64,000 nt of DNA from Austropuccinia psidii (Eukaryota; Basidiomycota; Pucciniomycetes; Pucciniales; Sphaerophragmiaceae), in contig JALGQZ010000001.1 in assembly GCA_023105745.1 (NCBI GenBank), positions 42,990,082 through 43,054,081 of the forward strand, given 5' to 3'. How positions within the stretch are numbered: the first letter of the stretch is position 1; each line of letters starts with the position of its first letter. The position numbers and the translations under genes were made by a program. A model generated the notes under the pieces. The model ran no database searches and was not told the DNA's origin. It was given only the letters and a program-made list of their open reading frames with translations. Shown piece by piece: positions 1 to 12,689 of the stretch.

Positions 1-1
1 A

Positions 2-2050
2 CAAAGAGGAACAAAGAATGAGACAACCCCATTTCCCAAAGAAATAACCTTGTCTCCTGATGTTTTAAATACCTTAACAGAGCTTAAAAATAGTATTTTA
101 CCTCTTAAATAAATTAAAAATAGTTTATTATCTTTCCAAGAAACAAATAATAGCTTATCATCTTTAACAAAACTTGTTGTACAGAATAAGAAAGAAATTG
201 ATAACATAAAATTTATGATTGAGAATAATAAACCAAAAGTATCAATTGACAATACTCAGAAATTAATACAAGGACAACAAGAGTTGTACAAATACATAAG
301 TGATATCAAAGGAAAAACTTTGACAATCAATTATGATGTAAGTATTGATAATCTTACAGAAAAATTAAACAAATTAAGCATTTCTGTAGAAAAAGTTGAA
401 GAAAAGACTTCATCACACCAAAAATTACTTTTGGACCATGTGGAAAAGAGTGATGAAGCAAGAATGCATCTGAAAGATGACATACAAAATGAAATAAGGC
501 TTATTACTGAAAAAATGGATAAAATTAATGAGGCTAACTTAAATATGCCAAAGTTATCAACACAATTTTCTCACATAAAAAGCCCTGTTAAACCTAAAGA
601 GGAATTAACAAATCCATTCATAACAGACTTGAGTCACAAAGACAATAACCAAGTCTTAATGAAGGAAGAACCTCAATTGAAGGAATGGCCAACATTCACA
701 GGAGAAGGTGAATATGACCACATGTCATTTATTAAAACAATTGACATGCTGCAAGAAGATTATGCCATACCAGATGAATTAATCACTGCAAGATTACATT
801 CATTGTTTGAAAAATCTGCAAAAAGATGGTATTATGGCATAAGGCAAACAAATGGCAAAAATACCTGGTCTTGATGGAAACAAGAAATAATCACCAAGTG
901 GGCTAATGATGCCTGGAGGTACAAAATAGAAAATTCATTTGAAAATTCTTTCTTTGACCCATACAAATAACAACCTTTAACTTGGTTCTTAAAACAAGCT
1001 GAAAGACTTAATGCATTGTACCCAGAAATGTCACAAAAAATGGTTCACATGAAAATACTCAAGAAATGTGGAGGAGAGATAGAACATGCCCTAAGAAGCA
1101 GGTGTATAGAACCATGCTCCACAGAAGAGTATATTAATGCACTAGAAGATATAGTGACAAGAACAAAAATTGGAAGGACTTGGAAGAAATTGGACACTAA
1201 AAGCTTAAATAAACCATTGATCAAAAAAGATAAATCAAAAGAATCCTTCAAACCGAATACATCCAACAATAATGAGCAAAGAAAATGCCATAAATGTGGA
1301 GGTATTGGACACTTAGCCGATAATTGCCTCAAAAAGGCAAAGATTAATGAAATTGTGGAAACAGAAAACCACAATGATAAAGAGGAGGAATCTGACTCTG
1401 AAAAAGAGACAGAAGAATCAGAAAGCTCTGAAAGTGATTAAATCATCATAATTAATGCACAAATTAATAATATTGATATAATTTATGAAGTACTGGATGT
1501 TAACTCAAACTTACCACAAGTTGGGACATCTGACACAAACCTGAAAAATATACAAGATGCCAAAATGTATAGAACCAAACCTGCAAGAGGAATGGGATAT
1601 ACAGCTGGAAAATCAAGTATAAGTATGGCTATGGTTGATAACCAAGAAGGAAATGTTAACTTAGATACAGGAGCATATTGAACCTGTGTTGGTAAAAGTT
1701 ATTTAAAAACCATTGTCCCAGACTGGCAAGAAAAACTTATGCCAATACAAGGTGTCAAATTTAGTAGTGCAAGTGAGAGCATGAAGCCTCTTGGAATAAT
1801 TGATTTAACACTAATTTTTCCTCATCCCTCACAATGTGTCAGAATTAAAGTAGAGTTTGTATTAATGGACAGCTATACTAGTAATCACTTCATACTTGTA
1901 AATGATTACTTATCAATTTATGGTATAGATATCTCTAACCAAAAGGATAGATATTTTACCATAGGAGACAACAAAAGACAAAAGTTTGGCTTCTTAAATA
2001 ACAAAAAACAAATCACAAGATGCAGAATTCAATCAAGAATTAACAGAAAA
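2..2050 (+). pseudogene. gag and protease of gypsy A1, interrupted by stop codons
   Basis: One frame starting at base 2 encodes a Ty3/gypsy Gag followed by protease. Stops break it at 110-112, 872-874, 968-970, 1439-1441 and 1679-1681. The stop at 872 replaces a Trp codon next to another Trp in the capsid region. Bases 1290-1330 encode a canonical CX2CX4HX4C zinc knuckle, after which the chain is very acidic (Ser/Glu repeats, about 1370-1440). The aspartic protease site LDTGAY lies near 1660-1680 and its next codon, Cys in copy A2, is the stop at 1679. Relative to A2, some 75 bases are missing near 2020, which throws RT out of frame. Gag would form the particle and protease would cleave the polyprotein. 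No full product can be made. Confidence 0.88.
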
Positions 2051-2051
2051 A

Positions 2052-3452
2052 ATGAAAGAAAAATTGATTAACCTCTTATTTAAGTACAAAAATGCCTTTG
2101 CAACTGACAAAGAACCACTAGGTGCCATAATTGGGCATGAAGTGGATATAATTCTTAATGTGGAAAAACCTTACCCACCTTTACTAAGGAGACCTGCTTA
2201 CCCAGCTAGTCCAAGGGCTAGAGAAGCGCTGGAGGTACACATTAAAGAATTAATGGACCTTGGAGTATTAAGAAAGGTAGGATATAATGAACATGTAGAA
2301 GTCACTACACCTGTCATTATAACTTGGCACATTGGAAAATCAAGGATGGTAGGAGACTTCAGAGCCCTGAACACCTATACCATTCCAGACAGGTATCCAA
2401 TACCCAGAATCCATGAGAAATTGACACAATTGTCACAAGCTAAGTTCATTACAGCCATGGATGCCTTAAAGGGTTTTCATCAAAATGTCTTAACAGACAA
2501 TGCCAAGAAACTACTGAGGATAATAGTTCACTGTGGAATTTTTGAATACTTAAGAATGCCATTTGGCATAAAAAATGCACCTTCCCATTATCAAAGAATG
2601 ATGAATACCATATTTCATGAAGAATTATCAGAAGGATGGTTAATTATCTATATTTATGATATCATAGTTTGCTCAGAAACTTGGGAAAATCACCTTACAA
2701 GACTAGAAAGGGTACTACAAAGAATAGTCCAAGTGAATATGAAAATTTCCTTGAAAAAGTGTCATTTTGCATACAGTGAATTAAAAGCACTAGGACATGT
2801 TGTATCTGGACTTAGTCTAGGCATAGACAAAAATAAAGTAGCAGCAGTACTAATTAAGCCAATGCCTCAAACCAAAAAAGAAATGCAATCATTTCTAGGA
2901 TTTGCTGGTTACTATAGACAGCATATAAAGGACTTTGCAAAAATTTCTAAATCCTTGTACAAGCTATGTGAGCTACAAACAGTCTATGAAATGACAGAAG
3001 AAAGAGTCAAGGCATATGAAGAATTGAAAAATTCCTTAACAAATGCCCCATTTCTTATAATGCCAGATTGGAAACTACCCTTCAAATTTTACATTGATGC
3101 TTGTGGAGCAGGACTGGGTGCTTCACTACACCAGACACAAATTATCAATGATAAACCAGTGGAAGGACAAATCTGTTTTATTTCAAGACAGATAAAGCCA
3201 CCAGAAGCAAGATACGGAGCAAGCCAAATGGAATGCCTCTGCTTAGTGTGGGCTTTAGAAAAATTACATTATTACTTGGATGGAACAGTATTTGATGTGA
3301 TTACAGACTGTAATGCTGTAAAGTCTCTATTAAATATGAAAACTCCAAATAGACATATGCTGAGATGGCAAATTGCTATCCAAGAATATGAAGGAAATAT
3401 TACTATTGTTCATAAATCTGGTAATATTCATAAAAATGCAGATGGGCTCTAG
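2052..3452 (+). pseudogene. reverse transcriptase-RNase H of gypsy A1, catalytic motif mutated
   Basis: This open stretch of 466 codons carries the RT fingers and palm (the [19 protein letters not shown] and [15 protein letters not shown] motifs) and the RNase H domain ([36 protein letters not shown]). The catalytic YIDD box reads YIYD near 2651-2662: the first metal-binding Asp is Tyr, which should abolish polymerase activity. The frame ends at 3450-3452 because 13 bases are missing after the NADG codons compared with A2. The gap lies between two copies of GCAGATGG, so slippage across a short direct repeat is the likely cause. The first Met is internal to the family polyprotein and is not a real start. 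Confidence 0.92.
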
Positions 3453-5079
3453 CAAATACCCCTGCAAAGCCAGCATGGGTACCACAGGAAGAACATCCTA
3501 TAGAAGGAATATGTGTTACAGACATTGGCACAGAATTCTTTAACCAAGTTAAAGAAAGCTATAAGATAGACAAAAATTGCCATATCTTAAGCCAACTTCT
3601 AATGAAAAACTGGAAAGACCCATCACTTTCATCAAAACTAGATGAAACATGGAAAAAGGCATATGATGAAGGAAGATTCCACCTCCTGGATGGAATCCTT
3701 TACCACAGAACAGAACACACATGTGTTATGGCCTTAACAAATAGAACCCTGATAAACACTATTTTACATGAGTGTCATGATAGTGTTGCAGCTGGACACC
3801 TTTCAGAAGACAGAAAACTAGAGAGGGTGAAAACCTGCTCTTGGTGGCCAAATTGGAAGAAATATGTTATAGAATACTGCCAAACCTGTTACAGATGTCA
3901 AAATGCCAACAGAGCCACAGGAAAGAAATCTGGAATGATTATCCAAATCCAAGAAGAAAAATCCCTTTGGGAAATAGCTCATATGGATTGGGTAACAGCA
4001 TTATCTCCAGGAGGAGACAGAAGCTATAATGCATTCCTAGTATTGGTTGACAGGTATAGCAAAACTCCCATGTTCCTACCATTTCATAAAAATGAAACAG
4101 CTATGGACACAGCCATAATGATATGGAATAAAGCTATTAGCCATACAGGCTTATTCCAGAATATTATAAGTGACAGAGACCCAAAGTTCACTTCAGCATT
4201 ATGGACAAATCTCCATAACTTGTTTGGGACAAAGTTATCATTCTCAACAGCTTACCATCCTCAAACTGATGGTTTAGCAGAAAGAATGATACAGACCTTA
4301 GAGGACATGATCAGAAGATTCTGTTCTTATGGGCTAGAACTCAAAGATTCTGATGGTTTTACCCATGATTGGTGTACACTAATACCAGCTCTTGAACTGG
4401 CATATAGAACATCAATCCATTCTTCTACTGGCAAAACACCAGGAATGCTAGAAAAAGGTTGGAATACAAGACTTACTTATGATACCCTCAAAAAGGACTT
4501 AGTGAATATACATCCAACAGCAAGCAGCTTTAAGATAATGCTTGACAAGGCAAGACACCATGCAAACAGATGTATGCAAGATTCTTTCAAATATGCAAAA
4601 GAAAGATGGGATAAAAGTCATAAGCCACCTGATTTCAAAATAGGAGACTTTGTCCTAGTATCAACCCTTAATTTCAATAACATAAAAGGCCCAAAGAAAT
4701 TGAAAGATTCCTTTGCAGGGCCATTTATGATAAAAGCACTTCATTGACCCAATGTTGTGCAATTGGAACTCACAGGTGAACTAATGAACAAACACCCAAC
4801 TTTCCCTGTAAGTCTGATAAAACCTTACAGCTCAAGTGACAAGGAGTTATTTCCACTAAGAAATAAACCCCCACTTGAAATTCCCCCTTGGAAGAAGGAG
4901 AGGAAAAGAAAATAGTAAAAGTCTGTGAAGAAAGAAGGACAAGAAATGAAAAAGAAAGAGAATAACTTGTAAGGTATAGAAATTCAACTCAAGAAGATGA
5001 ATGGCTACTTGAGAAAGATATAACAAATGCTGATAAACTATTAAGAAGGTTCAGACATGAAAGAAAACCTGAAAAATAG
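3453..5079 (+). pseudogene. integrase of gypsy A1 with chromodomain-like tail
   Basis: The longest open part (3602-4747, 381 codons) holds the integrase zinc-binding module (HECHDS and CQTCYRC, about 3770-3900) and the DDE core. The first Asp is in MDWV, the second in SDRDPKF and the Glu in LAERM, so the triad is present. A TGA at 4745-4747 replaces the Gly codon seen in A2. The frame then continues to 4915. A last segment in another frame (about 4890-5079) resembles a chromodomain (LVRYRN, DEWLLEKDI), with a stop near 4963. The frame change before it is shared with copy A2, so it predates their split. Integrase would insert the cDNA, with the tail steering it to chromatin. Confidence 0.88.
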
Positions 5080-5179
5080 AAAAGTTAAGCAGTATTGAAC
5101 TTCAAGACTAACAAAGTCTATTGAAGAGGTAGGACAGTGGATGATACCCTAACTAAACATATCAGATTGTGGTACAATC

Positions 5180-5197
5180 TTTTTTGGTGGTAGGGAA
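5180..5197 (+). promoter_or_regulatory. polypurine tract of gypsy A1
   Basis: A run of T followed by GGTGGTAGGGAA lies directly before the 3' LTR. The same tract precedes the LTR of copy A2 (to 55905). In this family it would prime plus-strand DNA synthesis. Confidence 0.75.
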
Positions 5198-7169
5198 TTT
5201 GAACCTTTGAGATATGACCACATACCCAAAAAAGGTCACAAGAAATATTTAAAATAATTATACATTAAAAATAATTACCTTAAAGCTACAAAAATACCAT
5301 ATATTGGCATAAAACCTGTTTTAACTTGAAATCCAATGAATAAACATTTTAAATAAATTATACAATTGGATTCCCCATGGTAAGATACACCTATATAATT
5401 TTAAGGCATATCTGTAAAGTCAATATTTAATAAGTTATAAGTAATAATACCTTATAAAAAACACAAATCCCTATTTATTTCAAAGACAAACGAAACAACA
5501 AGTTAAATAAATGGTACCATTGGATTCTCCATAAAAATCCACATATAAAACAATTAAGAAGCTAAGCTCCAAAGTCAATACTTAAAGAATTAACCTGAAT
5601 ATATGCACTTTTTTGGTCAACGCATATATTCAAGGATTTTAGCCAATATTGTTTGAAATATGCATGATAGAGTGATGAACCAAAAGTAAAGTCATCACTT
5701 AATTAATATAGGAATACATAAATGAAGTTTATTTCACAATTTATAAACAAGGTTAAAACCTGTAAGGGATTATTGATTAAAATCAACAGAGCTGTTGACC
5801 ACTTTGTTGTGAAAGTGGTCCAAACTTAAAAAAAAAGTAGACAGTTGGATTCTACTAGTTCATCGTGAAGAATGATGTATCTTTTATTATAGTATTCAAG
5901 TTATTACCCCTTGAAATCATGGTTTGAAGTTTAAAATATTAAATTTCGACAGAAAAGATGAGTTACAAGGAAAATCATCAAAAATAGGGTTTTGATGATG
6001 TAATAAAATTCTCTTGGAAGCATAATAGGGTAATGCCAAGCTATTAGAATTCACTCTCTGAATTGCTGTAGCGTGTAAATCTTAAAAGGTATTAAGGATC
6101 AAAGCTTGAACTTAATCTGATCATTTGTGATCATTCACTGTAACCTTAAATTAAGTTTAACAGTCATATGAGTGATAAAATTGGTGAATACTGTTAGTTT
6201 ATGATTAAAACTAATAAAATCCACAAATTTTGGGGTTCTGCCAAGTCTTTGACGTCATCAAACCTAGAGTTATAGTGATAACTCTAAATAATGGTGTAAT
6301 AATGATGTAATATGGTTTGATCATGATGTAATCATCACCAAACCTTAAAATATTGATCAATTCCAGTGGATATGATCAGTACACGTCTACTAGAAGCCTG
6401 TTGTACTCTAGGAGGGAGGTATTTACTATAAATAGAGCTATTTTTACTCTGTTTTCCCCTCAGACGCATCAAAAACATTAAATCAAAAAAATTAAAAAGG
6501 TAATATCTTTATTCTTTATATATAAAACTTTTATATTATTAAAGACCAAAGATCATCTTATTATAATCATCAATTTTGATGTGATTAAATCATTTATTTA
6601 ATTGTTTTTGTTAAAAATCTCTCTAAAATCTCATTTCCACGTAAAAATCAAGAATATTTGTAATTTTCTCTTTTTTTTATTGTAAATACAATTTGGATAA
6701 GTTGTATTTACATTTTTGGCGTAAAATATCTCAAAATTATCATATTAAGTATTAAAAGTAGGTTATTTTCTCTTATTATAATAATTTTCTCTTTATTATT
6801 ACTTTAATAATTCTTTAATTAATATATATAGTATTTATATTAATTTATAACTTTAATGTTGGTAATATTATTGTTATTAATGGTCTTTTATTAATAAAAA
6901 ACAATATTTTACACCTTTATTGTTTGTTTGTAACAATAACAAAGTGCCATTAAATATATTAATATATTTATTTTATTTTATTATATTTTATAATATAAAT
7001 AATATTATCATATTTATTTAATAATATAACTATTTTTACGCCATAATTATAATAATTCTTTATTTTTACAATTATTTATATCTTATTTATTCCATTTATA
7101 AGGACATTCATAGTACAATAAGTAAAATATTAGTAATTTTTACTTATTGTTTCATAGTCAAACCTTACA
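5198..7169 (+). repeat. 3' LTR of gypsy A1
   Basis: This roughly 1.97-kb block matches 55906-57679 along its length. The start has mutated from TG to TT (A2 keeps TGTGAATC); the proposed end is ACCTTACA. It includes a TATA box and is very AT-rich toward its end, with long runs of TTATTAATA-like sequence between 6650 and 7100. No ORF inside it is shared by both copies. Confidence 0.82.
6427..6436 (+). promoter_or_regulatory. TATA box in LTR A1
   Basis: TATAAATAGA sits about two thirds into the LTR, followed by a pyrimidine-rich stretch (TTTTCCCCTCAGACGC). The same motif in the same context occurs in A2 at 57135-57144, so it was conserved while the rest drifted. It is the probable core promoter and marks the U3/R side. 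Confidence 0.65.
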
Positions 7170-10100
7170 CAATGAAGGCTTACACTTCTCACTGAAAAAA
7201 ACTCTCAATAAATATCAAGTTGAATTTTATTCTATGTGGAATTCTAAGAGTGAAATAGCTATAAGAAATTTTAGCATCTCACAAAAACTAAGTGTGGAAA
7301 TTTCATCAACTCACTACACCTTTTAATACTGCCAGTAATAGCCGAGTTGAATATCAGAGTTATCAAGCATTAATCCATTACTTGCCTCAATTTCAATTCA
7401 GCTAAAGATCATCTCCACAGGAAAGTAACTCAGATTCATTTATTCCAAAATGTCTTCAACGTCTTGAAATTGGATTTTAAAGCTCGTCATGATATCATGC
7501 AGTTATAATTCCTCTCCTTTTTATGGGTATAAGACAAACCAATTTAAATTTTTCTTTCATTTTTGACTTCTTAAGGCCTACCCAATTCATTTTGTAATGT
7601 TTTTTATCACCTTTATAAGAAGTATTTCATATATTGAGAAAATGATAAAATTTGATACAATATGAGTAAAAATAGTTTGCAAGAAATGTTTTTCTATCAG
7701 TATTTCTGGTTATCAGAGTACAAGAAATGCAAAATAGAGAATTATGTTTTAATAAAAGGTGATTGCTATCCCTTAGCCTTCTATTTGTCTGTCCCCTTTC
7801 TTTCTAAAAAGGGGCAATCTATTTATAATGAGTGAGCCTCCGTTCTGAGTAAGATGACTATGTGGTTCCGTTGTCATTGTTCAATGACAACAATGGTCTG
7901 TAGTTTCCTCTATGTTGGTGACTCAGGTCTGTAGGCATGGATCAGCGTTAGTTTCTGAGCTATGTCTTGCTTCCTACGGCAGTTTTAAGTGTTTTTGGGC
8001 TAGGATGGAACTAACCTTAGCTCTTCACGGCTTTCTTTTTCAACAAAATTGAGATGTATGCGTCCTAATTACATAAATCATACCCCAGTATAGAGAGCTT
8101 GACAAAAGGTGCCTCACAAAAATCTTTGTGAAAGTGTTTTGTATCAGAATTAAAATAAATAGATTGAAGAGATTGGCCATTACTAAGAAAGAGTGATTTC
8201 CTGAGGAAATAAAGAATATAGCACTATCTCATTAGCCCAAAGGTGTCACATCAGACAAATATAAGCAAGATATAATCCGTAGAAAGGTTTATAAAGGGTT
8301 GTTTAGTTAAAGTGATTATATTGAAGGAGAACATTCATCTTTTAAAAGAATTCATAAATAAGAATTTAAATATTCATTCAAGAAATATAGTTTCTTATTA
8401 TATGTAAGGAGCATTTTAACCACTTATCTGAATTATTTGAGCTGGGAATCACTCATGTTCTTCACAAACTTGGGTATAATACTGAGATTCTTCCTTATTG
8501 AAGGGCTCCTATCATCTTCATGTCATACTTTTCACTACTTTCAACTTATGGTCCTTTATTTAGTGAGGCATAAATAATTTTCATATCAAGACTTCAGAAA
8601 CTGAGAGTTTATTCACTTGAAAAGACCTTGAAATGAATTTTTTGAGTCAATTTGAATTTCAAGGAATCTTCAATATATTTTCTCCCAATTTTTTTTCAAA
8701 AAGTTAATTGTCAAATTAATCCAGATTTAAATAAAATTTGATTTCTAATTTCCGACTTTTCCCCAAAAATAATTTTTTCCTTCTTTCTGCTCAAAATCGA
8801 TATAATATTTCGATGAGCCAAAGCAGCATCATATTGCAATTCTAGGACTAGTCTTTTTGTAACGAGAAAGAAACTTATTCCACTGAGTGGTAAAAATACT
8901 CTCCTAACTTAAGAGGTATCAAGGAAAACAAATTATTTTATCGTTTGCACCATAATTTTGGGCTTTTCAAGCTGAATGTAATATTCATTCATTTGACTTT
9001 GATGATTTCGAAAACCATAAGTCAGCTAAATGAATATCTCTCAAAGGTTAGAGAACCAATGATTTGTTAATCTATCAAAAACGAAATGTTTTGAATCATT
9101 CTTAACCTGGATTCATTCGCCGAAGCGTGCTATGAAAGCTGAAGCAGGCAGTTAATGAATAAAAAAACTTAATAACTCAGATGTCTTGTTTGATCAAACT
9201 CATTTCACTCCTCAAATTCCGATATGCTGAATACTTGGTGGAGTTGAAAGCTTCTTAATTCAACAAACTCGTTTTGGGCTAAGCTTTGAAAGATTCATTC
9301 AGCCATTTGCAAGGCTCGTATTCTTGTGATTATCAACTTCTTGCTAAATATGCTGAATCAAATGCCTTGAGAGGTACTTTGAGTTCGTCTTCATCTTCTT
9401 ACTTGAGGTGGTCCAATGTTCAATCTTCATTGATAATCTTGTCCTTCATCAGCAAATCAATTCAATTTCAATATTCAATTCATCAGCAGAGCCACCGTAA
9501 TCCTAATTCAGAGTGTCTGGTTTCATCCTTGAGTGGCTCGGTTAAAGTTGTTACTTGAGGCAGACCGACGTTCGTTCATTCTTCATTTTCCTTCATCAGC
9601 AAGTCAATTCAAATTCAATACTCAAGTCATCAGCAGAGCGAGTGAGGCCAATTCAGTATCTGGTTTCATCCTTGAGTTGCTTGGTTGAAGCTGTTACTTG
9701 AGGCGGACCGATATTCATTCTTCCCTAATATCTCTTATTGTCTTTCATCAGCAAATCAATTCAAATTCAAAACTCAATTCATCAGTAGAGCCACAGTAAT
9801 CCTAATTCGGAGTTTCATCATTGAGTTGCTCGGTTGAAGTTGTTGCTTGAGGCAGACCGACATTTGTTCTTCATTAACATTTCATCTTGTGCTTCATTAG
9901 GGAATCAATTTAAATTCAATACTCAAGTCATCAGAGGAGCCACCATAAGGTCAATTTCAAGGGCCTGGCTTCGGATCTCACATGGCACCTCATGCTCACA
10001 TCTTAAAAAATTGTGCCAATGAACGCCATACATACCTTATATCCTCCATCCTTTCAATTTGCTTTCCCTATAATTCAATGATAGAACTCACGACCCTGAT

Positions 10101-12430
10101 ATGGTCTGACAGATAGCCTTACCTCTATGTGAAGCATGGCTTTGTCTTTTACTATAAAACAAATAAACAATTGAAATCATCGACATATCAGTAAATTGTT
10201 AGCTTTCAAGTCATAGTAACATGGAACATACCTTAAATTCTTCATCGTTCGACTTTGCTCAACGGCTTCCTGGTAAACTTAAGGCTCAGGGCATAAGCTT
10301 TTACATGAACCAGGGTCTCACTCTTCCAATCTTATTGCTGAAATCTGCGCTTCTCCCTTCTTGGAACTCCGCACCCAGGTTGAGGCTCTCACTTCGGGGT
10401 TATAGCCATCTTAGATCCAATATGATGGAAAAGGCTTCTCAACCTTCTCACTAAACTCTAAGTCTCTCACTGATTCAGTCTTGAGGGCAGCACGTCTGGG
10501 GCGCTGGGCAAACTTCTCGCTCTCATCTCACTTCACCTACCAGGATAAAGACTAATCCAAGTGCTCAGTTTCGCCATTCCCTATAAAATGAACGCGAACG
10601 AGTTTTCAATCAATCAAGAAGTTATCATTTCTTTTCGATGTATGAAATAATTAGCATACCTTAAATTCCCGGTTATTTTTTCAACCAGCTTCTTGACCTT
10701 GAGACGATAGAAGAGCATAGAATCTAAGCCAAATATTTAAGGCATGGTTCCAAAGAGAACTGTGAGCTAAATGAAATATAGGGAGAAGTATAGGTTTTTT
10801 CTTCAACGTGAAAAACCCACCTTCGAAACTAAAGGATTTGGCTCAGAAGCCTCTCGTTATCTTCCAAGTCATTTCGTTTCATGAGAATCTCGACGCTGTT
10901 AAGTGAATACACTAAATTAGCGCAGTATGATAAATTATATGAGCCCAGTATGACTGACATGGTTGACAAACCTGGCTAGACGGAAGGGAAATCATATTGA
11001 TAAATAAATAAACATAATCATTAACATAGAAGCTATTTTGTTATCATCTTTACGAATATCAAAAGCAATAGCAATACTACTTTGGATGATAAGATGATGG
11101 GATGATCGACGTCCAAGCAGAATGAGCTTGACAAGCAAAGAACGAATAAACTAAAACGTTGATTAACTATTTTTCACTCGCAAGCAGGCCTCATGATATC
11201 ATAAGGGAGACGGATTATGAGATTAAATATTCACATTTTAATAATGATCTCCTTGATATGATATGAGAGAATGCGTATGAAGATAAAGACCATATATGTA
11301 GAGATATATATGAACTGTTCGTAGACTAAGAAGGGATTTGTTTTTTTTAAATCCGAGTGCGAGGAAGTAAAGGAATTTCTAGAGGAAGGAAAAATGCGGT
11401 TGGTTTTTTGATGGGGAGGATGGAGCGCCCATGGATCGAGGGCGCCTTTTATGCCTTCAGAAGAGCATGGGTACTGGTCTAACGGAGAGAAAAACGTCCT
11501 CAGCAAGATGTTCACCCATCTGATCAGCTGATTCTATAGAACAATTTTCATCTAGTGTTGTTTGGCTGTGGGTCGAAATGATTGAAAGACTAGTTCATTA
11601 CTATTGGACCCCTTTTTCTTTCTAGTTTGTGTAACTTTTTACATACTAATTCTCCATATCTCTTGAGCTTTGGCAGAGGATCTAAACAAAAAGCTACACA
11701 AGTGAAACTTCACCAGACGATTCTCTGTGTAGGCTTTGAGATGAGTTAGAAGAGATATTCAATTTCTTACGCAATAGCTCACTCAGCTCAAGTGGTTATT
11801 TTACCCTAAGAATTCCCTTAAAGAATATTGAATAAGATTTTTCGTTGAAATTTAACTTAGCTAATTTGCTTATTCAAATTTTTCAACTTTAATTTTTAGC
11901 CTTTACCAAGTCTAATTACTTTAATATATTTTTAGTTTAAAGAATAAATTTTTAATTTCAAAAACAAATTTAAAGCTAGGTTCAGCATTTTTTTATTTTC
12001 AAAAAAACTAATTTACTTACATCTTTATCTTGCTTTATATATAAATTCATATGTAACTGAAATTTGAAAGAACGTTCATTAATAAATATTATCCACAATT
12101 GGTGAAATAATCTTATTTTTGAAACATTGTGTAAGAATGAATAAAAGAAACTAATGGTTTTTTTTTTTATTTTAAAGTTCAATCAAATTATAGGGAAATT
12201 AATTAACTTCAAGTCTTGATTTAAACATATATATATATATTTATTTATTATTTGGAATTTCTTTGAAGGACTTAAGAGATCTTATTATACTCATAACAAT
12301 TTCAATATAATTCTTCAAATTATTTTCATTAGTGAATTTTAACTTAATTCCTCAATATAAAATATAGCCAAAAAAAGTAAAGAAACCTGGATTAAAAATC
12401 CATGTTTTAATTTTTGAAGGTAAGACAAAT
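7170..12430. other. 5.3 kb of AT-rich DNA without a recognisable gene
   Basis: I see no conserved coding signal, RNA gene or complete transposon here. Open frames are short (the longest 94 codons, at 11231-11515 on the minus strand) and resemble no family I know. A tandem repeat at 9443-9985 is described separately. Base composition is somewhat less AT-rich between about 9100 and 11500 than on either side. An (AT)n run lies near 12225-12242. This may be the oldest host DNA in the window or transposon sequence decayed beyond recognition. Confidence 0.6.
9443..9985 (+). repeat. tandem repeat, about 149-bp period, 3.6 copies
   Basis: Units begin near 9443, 9590, 9742 and 9891, each opening with CTTCATCAGCAAATCAATTC or a close variant. 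Each then runs through a CAGAGCCACC block, a GGTTTCATCCTTGAGT block and TTACTTGAGGCAGACCGA. The last unit is partial. Copies differ by substitutions and small indels. No reading frame is shared by all units. Confidence 0.78.
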
Positions 12431-12689
12431 TAAATTGATTTTGTTGCAGCAGAAAAATAATAATCCATTATTCTATATTAATTTATCAATTTGATAGATA
12501 TGAAGCTTAAGCAATTTAATTAAGAGAAACATTACTTTCACAAACAGATCAGGCAAAAAAGATACAATATAAGACGTTGAGGTATTTATACCCAAAAATT
12601 ACAAGGAATAATTTCGGACAATATTGAAACACAAATTTCTCAACTTCATGGTGAGAAGTACAGGGAGATAGAGCAGATATCTACAATAG

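Larger units (their letters stand above)
1..7169 (+). mobile_element. Ty3/gypsy retrotransposon, family A copy 1 (5' end outside window)
   Basis: The order is gag, protease, reverse transcriptase, RNase H, integrase, chromodomain-like tail, polypurine tract and 3' LTR, as in Ty3/gypsy. The window opens inside gag, so the 5' LTR and gag N-terminus are not visible. The body carries several in-frame stops, a deletion between protease and RT, and a mutated RT catalytic motif, so it is a dead copy. A second copy of the same family lies at 51946-57679 and gives the comparison used to place the lesions. The 3' boundary is set by the terminal sequence ACCTTACA, which resembles the ends of the other LTRs here; no target duplication can be tested. 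Confidence 0.9.

Noticed and set aside
11231..11515. 94-codon minus-strand frame as a small secreted protein
   Set aside because: No N-terminal signal peptide and no cysteine pattern.
7170..12430. Several 60- to 94-codon frames as host genes
   Set aside because: No family resemblance, splice-site pattern or codon signal that I could support.
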